Assembly: GCA_014382365.1 (NCBI GenBank)
Contig: JACNJW010000019.1
Coordinates: 1 to 64,000 of the forward strand
Direction: 5' to 3'
DNA length: 64,000 nt
From: SAR324 cluster bacterium
GTDB lineage: Bacteria; SAR324; NAC60-12
How positions within the stretch are numbered: position 1 is the stretch's first letter; every line of letters begins with the position of its first letter. The notes beneath the pieces were generated by a model that made no database searches, was not told where the DNA came from, and saw only the letters and a list, made by a program, of their open reading frames with translations. Made by a program: the position numbers and the translations under genes. Of the stretch, positions 55,562 to 64,000 are shown piece after piece.

Positions 55562-56458
55562 TTAATCTGAGCTGGTAATCATAAATACGCTGGTACTGAG
55601 AATCAAAGTTCCACCTAGTACAGTCTGTATAGAAGGTATTTCATTCAGTAATATCAGTGCAAATATAATCGCAAATATCGGTTCCAGTCCAGCAATCAGC
55701 ATACTCGCCAATTGAGCCGGTACATGACGTAAACCATTAATTAACAAACCATGTCCTCCTACTGTACAAACTACGCCAAGAATAAACAACAAACCCCATT
55801 CTTCCCCACTCAAAATCCAGGATTCAGACAGAGACCAGGGCAACAGCACAAGAGCAGCAAAACCATTTTGCCAGCAGGTGAGCAATAAAGCAGAGTGTTT
55901 GCGAACATGCCCCCGATTGAGAATAGTCAACAGGGCAAAACCAAAACCTGCCAGCAAGCCCCAGAATACACCTTGAACAACTGAGCCTGAAATTAGCGTG
56001 TTTGGATCTTCTGTTGGCGAAGTAGCCATCAGCATTAAACCGCACACTACCAGCAGGACGGCAAAGATATTCCGGCTGCGCAGAGGTTCACGAAAAAACA
56101 AAGGTTCCAGAAAAGTGGTGAATAAAGGATAACTTGCAAAAGAAAGTAAACCAATTGTTACAGTGGAAACTTGTATAGCCTGAAAAAATGCTATCCAGTG
56201 TACACCCAGAATACTACCGCTTACCATCAACCAGAGCCATTCCCGAGGATCACTAAAAAAGATTTTTTTGCGCAAAACCTGCAAGACCAATAACAACGTA
56301 GCAAATGCAAAAACAGCTCTGCCCTGTACAATTAATAATGGAGATAGAGTTAGAAACTTGCCAAAGAGTCCTGTCAAACTGACAAAAGGAAGGGCGACCA
56401 AAATACTGATCACACCATAACGATGTGAGACTTTAGCGCTGGTGAAATTCGGCATCAA
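55562..56458 (-). CDS. EamA/DMT family transporter
   Basis: Drug/metabolite exporter-type protein of 298 residues with ten predicted helices, in two EamA repeats (VALPFVSLTGLFGKFLTLSPLLIVQGRAVFAFATLLL in the first; FWGLLAGFGFALLTILNRG and LLINGLRHVPAQLASMLIAGLEPIFAIIFALILLNEIPS in the second). Probably an exporter of amino acids or other metabolites; the substrate is not predictable. It follows mnmG by six bases. Confidence 0.9.
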   Translation of the reverse strand: MMPNFTSAKVSHRYGVISILVALPFVSLTGLFGKFLTLSPLLIVQGRAVFAFATLLLVLQVLRKKIFFSDPREWLWLMVSGSILGVHWIAFFQAIQVSTVTIGLLSFASYPLFTTFLEPLFFREPLRSRNIFAVLLVVCGLMLMATSPTEDPNTLISGSVVQGVFWGLLAGFGFALLTILNRGHVRKHSALLLTCWQNGFAALVLLPWSLSESWILSGEEWGLLFILGVVCTVGGHGLLINGLRHVPAQLASMLIAGLEPIFAIIFALILLNEIPSIQTVLGGTLILSTSVFMITSSD

Positions 56459-56464
56459 TAATTG

Positions 56465-58357
56465 TTAAGCTACTTTTTTGGTACGTAAATGTACCCGTAG
56501 AATAGTAATTGCTGCAGGCGTCATTCCGATCATTCGACTGGCTTGACCAAGTGTATCCGGTTTTGTTTTTTCTAATATTTCAACAACTTCTCGTGAAAGC
56601 CCTGGTATTTCAGATAGCTGCAGATCGTCCGGCAAAGCTATTCTGTCGAGTTGATTAATATGCTTTAACTCCTGATCTTGACGTGCCAGATATCCTGCAT
56701 ATTTTATTTCTATCTCAACTTGTTCCCGCACTGGGACAGAAAAAACATTCCAGTTTATTGTTCCACATATTGAAGTACAGCCCCGCAGCTTTTCAATATT
56801 CAGCTTTGGGCGTTTCAACAAATCTGAAACTTTTGCAACTGTTTTGAGAGGTGCTTCTCCAAGGAATTTTAGTTCTGCTTGAACGGCTTTATTTGGTGTA
56901 ACACGTTCTGCTTTCACTATTCCAGACAGCTTTTGTATATCTTGTTGTTTTTGTTGAAAACACTGAAACTCTGTTTTTGAAAGCAAGCCAAGGTCCCTAC
57001 CTTTCCGGCTTAAACGTGCATCAGCATTGTCTTCACGCAAATGCAGCCTGTATTCTGCCCGTGAAGTAAACATTCGATATGGTTCAATCACTCCGCGGGT
57101 TATTAAATCATCTATCATTACACCGATATAAGCCTCATTGCGCTGCAGTATAAACGCTTGTTTTTTCCGGACTTTCAAAACTGCATTTATTCCTGCCATC
57201 AGGCCCTGTGCTGCTGCTTCCTCATAACCTGTGGTACCGTTGATTTGACCTGCAAGATACAAATTTTTCACTGTTTTTAATTCCAGGGTGGTTTTCAGTT
57301 GTCGAGGATCAACCATATCATATTCAATTGCATAACCAGGTTCTATTATTTCAACATCTTCCAGTCCTTCAATAGAGCGTAGAAATTCATACTGAACATC
57401 AGTTGGCAAACTGGTGGATAAACCATTGGGATAAATCATCAGACTATCTTCTGCATAACCCATTGGTTCCATAAAAACCTGGTGCCGTTTATTGTCTGCA
57501 AACTTTACAATTTTATCTTCAATTGAGGGACAATAACGCGGACCAATTCCTGTTATTTCACCACCATAAAGTGCAGAGCGACTCAAGTTATTTTGAATAA
57601 TCTGATGAGTCCGCTCATTAGTGTATGCAATGTGACAGGCTACCTGAGGCAACAATATTTCGGTGTCCCAGAACGAGAACTTTTTAGGTTGCTCGTCTCC
57701 AGCTTGAACCCCCATTTGACTCCAGTCAATAGTACGTTTGTCCAGCCGTGCCGGCGTACCAGTCTTCATTCTTCCCAGCTTCAAAGACTGATTTGCCAGA
57801 GACAGGGAAAGTAGTTTTGCTGAAGGTTCAGCCACCCGTCCTGCAGCAAAACGTTCTGGCCCGCGGTGAATTAAACCGTTAAGAAAAGTTCCTGTGGTGA
57901 TGATTACTGTTTTGGCCAGGATCTCTTCTTTTGAAGTACGCAGTCCCTGCACCTGATTGTCCTGAAACAATAATTCTTCTGCAGCAGCTTCAATAATTGT
58001 AAGTCCTGACTGATCTTCCAGCAGGCTTTGCATTACTGCTTTGTAAGCCATAAAATCTGACTGACAACGTGAACCGCGGGTGGCGGCGCCACGTGAAGAA
58101 TTCAGAACTCGAAACTGGATACCTGTGGCATCGGCTACTTTCCCCATTTCTCCGCCCAAGGCATCAATTTCTTTGACCAAATGTCCTTTTCCAATTCCTC
58201 CAATAGCAGGATTGCAGGACATTTGAGCAATCGTCTCACGAGAGAGAGTTATCAGTGCAGTGGTTGCTCCCATTCTGGCTGCCGCAAGGGCAGCTTCGCA
58301 ACCAGCATGTCCGCCGCCAATAACGAGAACATCATATCTATCAGAATTATTATTCAA
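56465..58357 (-). CDS. mnmG: tRNA uridine-5-carboxymethylaminomethyl modification enzyme MnmG
   Basis: FAD-dependent enzyme of 630 residues that with MnmE builds the cmnm5 group on wobble U34 of certain tRNAs. Seen: [22 protein letters not shown] (FAD loop), [71 protein letters not shown] and [19 protein letters not shown]. Length and motifs are typical. MnmE is not in this window, and none of the genes that flank mnmG near many replication origins (rsmG, parAB, dnaA) are here. Confidence 0.97.
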   Translation of the reverse strand: MNNNSDRYDVLVIGGGHAGCEAALAAARMGATTALITLSRETIAQMSCNPAIGGIGKGHLVKEIDALGGEMGKVADATGIQFRVLNSSRGAATRGSRCQSDFMAYKAVMQSLLEDQSGLTIIEAAAEELLFQDNQVQGLRTSKEEILAKTVIITTGTFLNGLIHRGPERFAAGRVAEPSAKLLSLSLANQSLKLGRMKTGTPARLDKRTIDWSQMGVQAGDEQPKKFSFWDTEILLPQVACHIAYTNERTHQIIQNNLSRSALYGGEITGIGPRYCPSIEDKIVKFADNKRHQVFMEPMGYAEDSLMIYPNGLSTSLPTDVQYEFLRSIEGLEDVEIIEPGYAIEYDMVDPRQLKTTLELKTVKNLYLAGQINGTTGYEEAAAQGLMAGINAVLKVRKKQAFILQRNEAYIGVMIDDLITRGVIEPYRMFTSRAEYRLHLREDNADARLSRKGRDLGLLSKTEFQCFQQKQQDIQKLSGIVKAERVTPNKAVQAELKFLGEAPLKTVAKVSDLLKRPKLNIEKLRGCTSICGTINWNVFSVPVREQVEIEIKYAGYLARQDQELKHINQLDRIALPDDLQLSEIPGLSREVVEILEKTKPDTLGQASRMIGMTPAAITILRVHLRTKKVA

Positions 58358-58496
58358 TGAAATATTTATTTAGTGTTTTTGTTTTTAGACGAGCGTCACA
58401 ATTGACTTTGGCTTACAGAACAAGATACTTTTTTGTGCTGTTTATACTAAAAGAGGCTTGCTGCATCAGATTATCTGATAATTTTCGGAAAGTTTG

Positions 58497-59138
58497 TTAA
58501 TCCAAGGCAGCTTTAATTCTGCTGAAAATCTCGTCCGGAGAGCCCATTCCGTCTATTGTAACAAGGACACCCTTTTCAAGATAATACTCAACCAATGGTT
58601 CAGTTTGTTCATGGTAAGTTTTCAGCCTTGAACGCACAACTGCTTCGTTATCATCATCACGTTGAACAAGTACTTCACCTGTTACATCGTCTTTTCCAGC
58701 AATTTTTGGTGGATTAAATGCAACATGATAACTCCGTCCACTGGACATGTGAAAGCGCCGTCCTGCAATCCGCTTTATCACAGTTTCATCATCAACACGC
58801 AACTCAAGAACTTTATCAATCTGCTTTTTTTGTGTTAACAACATCTCATCCAATTTTTTTGCCTGAGTCAAATTTCGCGGAAAACCGTCAAGCATGAAAC
58901 CATTTGCACAATCCGGCAGGGCAATCCGTTCCCGGACTATACCAACCACAATTTCATCAGGAACAAAACTACCCGAATCCATCAATGCCTTTGCCTGTTT
59001 TCCAATTTCTGAACCTGACTTGACTGCAGCACGCAGCATATCGCCTGTAGAAAGCTGCACAAGACCATAATCACGTATCAAATTTTGGGCTTGAGTACCT
59101 TTGCCACAACCAGGTGGACCAAGTAATATTATAAGCAT
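58497..59138 (-). CDS. adk: Adenylate kinase
   Basis: Long-form adenylate kinase of 213 residues, catalysing ATP + AMP = 2 ADP. Seen: P-loop [47 protein letters not shown], the LID domain [38 protein letters not shown] and the C-terminal [16 protein letters not shown]. The LID has no zinc-binding Cys set, as in E. coli. Confidence 0.97.
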   Translation of the reverse strand: MLIILLGPPGCGKGTQAQNLIRDYGLVQLSTGDMLRAAVKSGSEIGKQAKALMDSGSFVPDEIVVGIVRERIALPDCANGFMLDGFPRNLTQAKKLDEMLLTQKKQIDKVLELRVDDETVIKRIAGRRFHMSSGRSYHVAFNPPKIAGKDDVTGEVLVQRDDDNEAVVRSRLKTYHEQTEPLVEYYLEKGVLVTIDGMGSPDEIFSRIKAALD

Positions 59139-59172
59139 GAAATATTTTTATAATTTAATTACAGCAAAAACC

Positions 59173-59191
59173 GAAGCTCCAGAACAGCTTC
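59173..59191 (-). terminator. Weak hairpin after the SDR gene
   Basis: GAAGCT/AGCTTC, 6 bp with a seven-base loop, followed on the minus strand by CGGTTTTTG. It is 129 bases past the SDR stop and 35 before the adk start. Confidence 0.3.
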
Positions 59192-59319
59192 ATTCTTACA
59201 GAAAACTATAATTTAAATTTTAGCAAATTAGCTGTAACTGCAAAGATGTCTCAGTTTCTTCCTCTGCATTAATTCTAAAGTGTTTAGCCAAAATAACAAT
59301 CGAATTCCAGTCAAAATGC

Positions 59320-60033
59320 TTAGACTATTTCAAAAACACAATTCATCATCACCTCCGGAACAGGAGATTCATTTGGAAGTAAAAGTATAGAACTGACCAC
59401 TTGAGCGACATCCACGGGGCGTGTCATTTCTTGCTGGGGAAATGCCGGTGCATTTGTAATTGTCATATCAGACTGCACGAAACCAGTACAAATATTTGTG
59501 ACCCTGATTCCATCTTCCCAACCTTGCAGACGGGCGGTGTGAGAAGCAGCCAGGGCGGCATATTTACTCATAGAGTATCCAACCCAGTTTCCCTTAACTC
59601 TTTTTCCAGACATGGAGATGATATCAACAATACGTCCAGCTCCAGATTTACGCAGATGGGGAAAGGCAAGTCGGGTCAAACGCAGCGGAGCCTTGGCATT
59701 GACTTCCCACATGTCATCCAGTAAATCTTCTTCATCATCTTCAAGTCCGGTGGTGTGCAGGATACCGGCATTGTTGATTAAACCGTCTATGCAGCCAAAT
59801 CTGTTGATGGTTGCCTCAATCCAGCTTTTTGCTGAACTGCTGTCCCTCGCATCATATTTATGACAAAGCAGTTCGGAATCAACTTGGGCAGAAATCGAGT
59901 CCGGAATATGTTCAGGATTACGAATCCCCAAACTCAGCCGGTAATTTTCCTGCTGCAATTTTTCGGTAATTGCACGACCAATCCCGCGATTGGCTCCTGA
60001 AATCATAATTACTTTTTTATTAGCTATTTTCAT
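59320..60033 (-). CDS. SDR family oxidoreductase
   Basis: Short-chain dehydrogenase of 237 residues. Seen: VIMISGANRGIGRAITEKL (GxxxGxG), NNAGILHTTG, catalytic SM in IVDIISMSGKRVKG, then YSMSKYAAL with the Tyr-x3-Lys pair, and FVQSDMT. It starts 11 bases after the barrel protein gene, so it is part of that string. Substrate unknown; not clearly related in role to the SDR at 33 kb. Confidence 0.87.
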   Translation of the reverse strand: MKIANKKVIMISGANRGIGRAITEKLQQENYRLSLGIRNPEHIPDSISAQVDSELLCHKYDARDSSSAKSWIEATINRFGCIDGLINNAGILHTTGLEDDEEDLLDDMWEVNAKAPLRLTRLAFPHLRKSGAGRIVDIISMSGKRVKGNWVGYSMSKYAALAASHTARLQGWEDGIRVTNICTGFVQSDMTITNAPAFPQQEMTRPVDVAQVVSSILLLPNESPVPEVMMNCVFEIV

Positions 60034-60044
60034 GTCTTGCCAGC

Positions 60045-61295
60045 TTAAAGGTAATGTTTAAGTATAAATTTAAATGAACTGGGGGTGTCACCAAATTCAG
60101 ATGATTTTTCTACAGATGATGCAGATTTTTTACCAGAAGCAAAACTTAGCTGCCAGGCAAAGAGCAAATCTTCAGAAAAACTCCATTCAAGACCTGTGTT
60201 ATTCAAGAAGGAAGAGTCATTGAGATTGAAAATAACAGAATTACTAACAGACAAAAGTGGAGAATGCTGATAGCTCAAATTAAGAAGTAAATAGTCTCTG
60301 CTCAGCAGCATTACCGGAAATTCCTGATAGATAGTTGAAACAGCATTACTCAGGTAATTTTCAGTTTTTTCAGTTCCCATTGCATTACGATGATAGTCCA
60401 GCATTGTGAACAGTTTTTCACTCCATTGCAAATTCAAACCAAGTGTCCAAGGTATCCAGTTTTTTTGCTCACTCAAGCTTTCCAAAGCAGATTTTCTCTG
60501 CCTGATATATGCTCCATCAAATACCAAACCTAGCTGTCCCAAATCAGTCTGCAAGGTCAGTCCGAACAGTTGATTAAGTTTAAAACTGGCCAACAGTGGT
60601 GACAGATCAATAGATCCCACTAAAAGATGAGAGCGCAGGTAAATACCGTTTTCTGCAGCAGAGGCAGCTTTCCCTGTCAATAACCCTGCTTCCACTTCCG
60701 TTGTCTCTCCTATTCCTCCATGAATCCGGAAACCGTCCACGCCCGGTCTGAACTCCTGATCCAGTGATTTGAATGCCAGCGGTACAAAAACATCTGTGGG
60801 ACTGACAGACATACCTCCAAAAGTCACTGCCTGCCGACCTACAGTATATTCCCAGTCACCAGCCTGACAACGCAGCAAGGCTCGATCTAAATTATGCTCT
60901 AGTAGCCAATATTCTTTGGTACCGGATGCAGCAGGGTTTGCAGTGAGTGAGTGATTCAGGTCTGCAATTCTGTAGATTCTGCTGTTTGAATTACTGATCG
61001 AAAGAGAACTGACATCTTCTGCAGAAGAAATCCAGCCTGGAAACAATTCATATTCAATTTCTGCCGCACAATTCGCCGACAAACCAGCATAACTTTGTAT
61101 CCGTAAACGGTTAAAGAAAAGATTTGAGTTGCTTTGGGAATTATTTTGGGAGGCAATTAAACTTTTTGCACTGTATGATAATTCTGCAGCTGAAATAGTG
61201 GGGGTTAAAATGCAAACACAAAGTAAAGTCAGCAGTGCCTGCCGGTAAATTGTAACTATGTTTTTGTATCCTCTCACAAATTTACTTAAGCTCAT
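60045..61295 (-). CDS. Predicted outer-membrane beta-barrel protein
   Basis: A ~416-residue protein with a signal peptide (QALLTLLCVCILTPTISAAE) and a mature part of alternating amphipathic strands rich in Ser, Asn, Tyr and aromatic residues (LFFNRLRIQSYAGLSANCAAEIEYELFPGW). It ends in ...FKFILKHYL, a hydrophobic C-terminal strand as in outer-membrane barrels. About 14-16 strands could fit. I recognise no exact family; alginate-export or DUF1302-like porins are possible. The start (61295, or 61313) lies inside the end of the ABC ATPase gene, so the two are translationally coupled. Confidence 0.72.
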   Translation of the reverse strand: MSLSKFVRGYKNIVTIYRQALLTLLCVCILTPTISAAELSYSAKSLIASQNNSQSNSNLFFNRLRIQSYAGLSANCAAEIEYELFPGWISSAEDVSSLSISNSNSRIYRIADLNHSLTANPAASGTKEYWLLEHNLDRALLRCQAGDWEYTVGRQAVTFGGMSVSPTDVFVPLAFKSLDQEFRPGVDGFRIHGGIGETTEVEAGLLTGKAASAAENGIYLRSHLLVGSIDLSPLLASFKLNQLFGLTLQTDLGQLGLVFDGAYIRQRKSALESLSEQKNWIPWTLGLNLQWSEKLFTMLDYHRNAMGTEKTENYLSNAVSTIYQEFPVMLLSRDYLLLNLSYQHSPLLSVSNSVIFNLNDSSFLNNTGLEWSFSEDLLFAWQLSFASGKKSASSVEKSSEFGDTPSSFKFILKHYL

Positions 61296-61971
61296 CCGTA
61301 ACAATCCGACCATCTGTGAGAGTTATCAAGCGTTTGGCACGCTCCATTATCTGAGGATCATGGGTAGAAAAAATGAAAGTCATCTTTAGTTCTTCGTTGA
61401 ATTTCCGCATCATTTCCAACAATTGCCCTCCGGTTTCGGAATCCAAATTTGCAGTTGGTTCATCTGCCAGGATAATGTCAGGATGCGAAACCATGGCCCG
61501 TGCAATGGCAACGCGCTGCTGTTGGCCTCCGGAAAGTTCTGCAGGAAATCTGTTTTCCTTACCTTCCAAACCCAGTTCTGCCAGAAATTTACGTACCCGA
61601 TCTTTTCGTTCTGCAACCGGCACATTCTGCAGCAGCATTACATATTCAATATTCTCAAGGACTGTCAAAACAGGAATCAAGTTATAGGCCTGAAAAACGA
61701 GACCGATATGTTCTCGACGAAACTGAGCCAGTTCACTACCACTCATTGCCTGCAGTGAACGTCCGGAAACCTTGATATCACCGGAACTGACATTATCCAG
61801 ACCACATAAGATATTAAGCAACGTCGTTTTTCCAGAACCAGAGGGACCAACAATTGCCGCAAAATCTCCACGCTTAATTTCCAGATCCACATTTCTGAGT
61901 GCCTGAATTTCTGTTTCACCTTCACCAAAAGTTTTATATAATTTATGTGCAACTATTACTGTTTCTGACAT
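61282..61971 (-). CDS. ABC transporter ATP-binding protein, LolD/MacB type
   Basis: ATPase of 229 residues. Seen: Walker A GPSGSGKTTLLN, Q-loop LVFQAYNLIPVLTVLENIEYVMLLQNVP, signature LSGGQQQRVAIARAM, Walker B IILADEPTANLDSETG, and the switch His in FIFSTHDPQIMERAK. The TVLEN and YNLIP context is typical of the LolD/MacB/FtsE group, which drives extracytoplasmic work and not classical import. It works with two FtsX-fold permeases encoded upstream. Confidence 0.92.
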   Translation of the reverse strand: MSETVIVAHKLYKTFGEGETEIQALRNVDLEIKRGDFAAIVGPSGSGKTTLLNILCGLDNVSSGDIKVSGRSLQAMSGSELAQFRREHIGLVFQAYNLIPVLTVLENIEYVMLLQNVPVAERKDRVRKFLAELGLEGKENRFPAELSGGQQQRVAIARAMVSHPDIILADEPTANLDSETGGQLLEMMRKFNEELKMTFIFSTHDPQIMERAKRLITLTDGRIVTDELK

Positions 61972-61985
61972 AAGCCGGTTTTTTG

Positions 61986-63209
61986 TTAAAATTTTCGTTT
62001 CCGTAATGCTTCTACGGGTAACATATACCAGAGTTTAAATGCCGGATAGAGTGCCGCTAAAATAGTAAAGCCCATACTCATAAATGGATATAAAACCAAC
62101 CTGCTCCATTTGTATGAAGGATATATTTTTTCCTGAAATGTAACTCCTGAAAACTCAATTCCGGTGTAATCTATTCCATAATTTGCAAATAATGCTGTCA
62201 CAAAAACCGCAAAAATTAGTCCGACAATTATACTGATTAAACCCAGACAAACTGCTTCATAGAGCATTAAACGGGCTGCCTGCCATGGTGTAGTTCCAAT
62301 TGATTTGATAACCCCAAACTCAAACATTCTTTCATAAAGCCCCATCAACAAAGTGTTGGTGATACCAAGTGCAATGATCAGAAACAGTATTGTTCCCATA
62401 ATTGCCATTGAAAGATCAGTCATTTGCGAAATCATGTAAAGAGACGGCATTAATTCCGTCCAGAGCAACAATTCATTCTTTGAAGATAGCTCAGGTTTTT
62501 CCGGTGGATTTACCGGCACACCATCCTGCGACAAGTTTGCATAACGCAAAGCAATTTGGTGAACACGTCCCTCAAGTTTGAGCATCGTCTGCAAGGTCTT
62601 GCGGCCTACCAAAACCATTGAAGCATCCATCTGCTCTTCACCTGTTTTGAAAATACCGCTCAAGCGGAAAAGTTCCTGTACCATCTCTCCGGACTCTGCA
62701 TCGGCTGCAGTTAAGACCAGACGGTCTCCAAGACCTAAGTCCAGTTTATCCGCTAGTTTCCAACCCAGAATTATCTTCTGACTGGAAACTGAATCAAGAT
62801 ATTTGCCTTCAACAATCGCCTCATCAAATTTGGAAAGCAACCGTTCTTCTTCCGGGTCAATTCCTAATGACAAAACCGGTTCGCCGCCACCTGCTGAAGA
62901 AAGCATGCTTTGAGTTACGATGCGCATACTTCGCGCTTTCAAATCCGGATGTTTTTCCAACTGCAGCAGTGTTTTTTCCAAATCATTGATGGTGAGTTTC
63001 ACATCCTGTTCATCCCGAAAACCAAGAGCATGCACTTGAGCATGTCCCATCAGGGAGTCTGTGGCATTTTTCACCATGTTAGCATTCATACCAACCATCA
63101 TGGTATCCATGAAAATCATAGCAACAAGGCCAATAGCAATCACAAGAGACGATAACCAGGTACGAGTACGGTTTCGCCAGAGATTTCGCCAGGCAAGTTT
63201 CCAGAGCAT
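61986..63209 (-). CDS. ABC transporter permease, FtsX/LolE-like
   Basis: A 407-residue membrane protein: N-terminal helix (WLSSLVIAIGLVAMIFMDTMM), a ~240-residue periplasmic domain, then three helices in an FtsX domain (LIIALGITNTLLMGLYERMFEFGVIKSIGTTPWQAARLMLYEAV). This is the LolC/LolE/MacB layout for extraction of substrates from the outer leaflet of the inner membrane. It lies one base after the next permease gene and 14 bases before the ATPase gene. Confidence 0.88.
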   Translation of the reverse strand: MLWKLAWRNLWRNRTRTWLSSLVIAIGLVAMIFMDTMMVGMNANMVKNATDSLMGHAQVHALGFRDEQDVKLTINDLEKTLLQLEKHPDLKARSMRIVTQSMLSSAGGGEPVLSLGIDPEEERLLSKFDEAIVEGKYLDSVSSQKIILGWKLADKLDLGLGDRLVLTAADAESGEMVQELFRLSGIFKTGEEQMDASMVLVGRKTLQTMLKLEGRVHQIALRYANLSQDGVPVNPPEKPELSSKNELLLWTELMPSLYMISQMTDLSMAIMGTILFLIIALGITNTLLMGLYERMFEFGVIKSIGTTPWQAARLMLYEAVCLGLISIIVGLIFAVFVTALFANYGIDYTGIEFSGVTFQEKIYPSYKWSRLVLYPFMSMGFTILAALYPAFKLWYMLPVEALRKRKF

Positions 63210-63210
63210 C

Positions 63211-64000
63211 TTAATTCTCCCTCATTGCTTCAATCGGAATCGCTCTGGCAGACTTAATTGCAGGAAAAAAAGCTACCAAAAAAGCCACTCCAATTGTGAA
63301 AACTGCAGGAACAAATAATACAAATAACGACACTTCGCTACTCATTGTGCTAAAAACAACTCCGCCGTATTCCATTGGTGGCTCTATTGCGATTCCATTT
63401 AATGTAAAATACAAGTTTAGTCCAATGGAAAAAAACAGACCGACAAATACACTGAGAATACTTAACAATGTCATTTCAACAATTATTGAACGGAAAATAA
63501 ATCCTGGTGGAGTTCCCAGTGCCAGCAGCAGTCCGTATTCATGACGACGTTCAAATGAATTCATTAAAACTGTAATCAGCACCACCAAGCCAACTATCAG
63601 CATGATAATGGCCTGACTTATCCAGTTACCCTGTTGATCAGCCAGCATTGCTTTGTAGAATTGTTCCTCTACAACCTGCCATGGTTGGACATCAAGTTCT
63701 TTATTTTTTAGATGTTCTTGCAGATCTGCTGCTTGTTTTCGGGCTACAGAATAATTTTCAAGACGCAGTACTACTTCATGAATTCTTCCTCCCAATGACA
63801 AAAACTCCTGTGCACTCTCAAGAGTCATGTAAATCATGCGTGACTCTGCATCTGCAGAACTTTTTCCCACAATACCAACAACAGTAAACAGATCATTGGC
63901 AATTGAACCGTCTGCACCCTGTCCGACAAAAATCAATGTCTCACCAAGTTTTGCCTGCAGCAATTTTTGCAAATGTACTCCAAGTAGAATTGGATTTATC
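63211..64000 (-). CDS. ABC transporter permease, FtsX-like (partial)
   Basis: Second FtsX-fold permease; the 5' end of the gene is beyond the window, and the frame stays open to the last base. Visible: the end of a MacB-type periplasmic domain (ILLGVHLQKLLQAKLGETL, VGIVGKSSADAESRMIYM), then three C-terminal helices with NSFERRHEYGLLLALGTPPGFIFRSIIVEMTLLSILSVFVGL. It is distinct from the downstream permease, so the complex is a heterodimer, as in LolCDE. Confidence 0.85.
   Translation of the reverse strand, partial: INPILLGVHLQKLLQAKLGETLIFVGQGADGSIANDLFTVVGIVGKSSADAESRMIYMTLESAQEFLSLGGRIHEVVLRLENYSVARKQAADLQEHLKNKELDVQPWQVVEEQFYKAMLADQQGNWISQAIIMLIVGLVVLITVLMNSFERRHEYGLLLALGTPPGFIFRSIIVEMTLLSILSVFVGLFFSIGLNLYFTLNGIAIEPPMEYGGVVFSTMSSEVSLFVLFVPAVFTIGVAFLVAFFPAIKSARAIPIEAMREN

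Noticed and set aside
56465-59138. Replication origin near mnmG
   Set aside because: No DnaA-box cluster, and no dnaA, rsmG or parAB genes beside mnmG here; the mnmG-adk spacer is only 139 bases.

Overview
The window is a gene-dense, moderately AT-rich piece of a Gram-negative bacterial chromosome. It holds about 60 protein genes and no recognisable IS element, prophage, CRISPR array, rRNA or tRNA. The Gram-negative call rests on a LolCDE/MacB-type ABC system beside a predicted outer-membrane barrel, a lipobox protein, the murein-recycling ligase Mpl and an aa3-type oxidase locus. The many substrate-binding transporters (NMT1/THI5-type ABC, TAXI-type TRAP) and the free-living aerobic metabolism suggest a marine heterotroph. 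A SAR324-like or other deltaproteobacteria-related lineage is my best guess, from gene content only.

Layout. 0-3 kb: AmmeMemoRadiSam radical-SAM and Memo genes (convergent), then a short AMP nucleosidase. 3-13 kb: a complete reductive pyrimidine-degradation operon (beta-ureidopropionase, PreT, PreA, dihydropyrimidinase, then an ABC importer). A divergent RutR-type TetR gene follows, with a near-perfect RutR box between them. 13-21 kb: a cytochrome aa3 oxidase locus (ctaB, a 34-residue membrane peptide, ctaC, ctaD, ctaE, ctaF, a second subunit III, a CAVC-type small protein, an L,D-transpeptidase), with ctaM-like and ctaA on the opposite strand. 21-31 kb: an orphan histidine kinase, a palindrome-rich AT spacer, an ahcY-led gene string, a CaCA antiporter, MetY and a CoA-binding protein. 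31-43 kb: a glutamine synthetase family enzyme behind a promoter and terminator-like leader, an SDR, an acyl-CoA synthetase-like protein, mpl, a TPP enzyme, and a family III CoA-transferase/AlkD/acyl-CoA dehydrogenase-fold group. 43-51 kb: TAXI-TRAP transporter, Hsp20, and ClpB under a perfect CIRCE element. 51-64 kb: tdk, asd, a FecR-domain protein, a methyltransferase with a basic N-terminus, EamA transporter, mnmG, adk, an SDR, a barrel protein, and an ABC/FtsX system that runs off the window end.

The most interesting system is the pair at 39-42 kb. The acyl-CoA dehydrogenase-fold protein lacks both possible catalytic carboxylates (Gln242 and Gly363-365 instead) and has Arg84. These are the hallmarks described for 3-sulfinopropionyl-CoA desulfinase. 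It lies just downstream of a CaiB-family CoA-transferase, the kind of enzyme known to activate 3-sulfinopropionate. This suggests a route that releases sulfite from C3 organosulfur acids. Second in interest are the RutR control of the reductive, not Rut, pyrimidine pathway, and an oxidase subunit I in which the K-channel lysine is replaced by Met.
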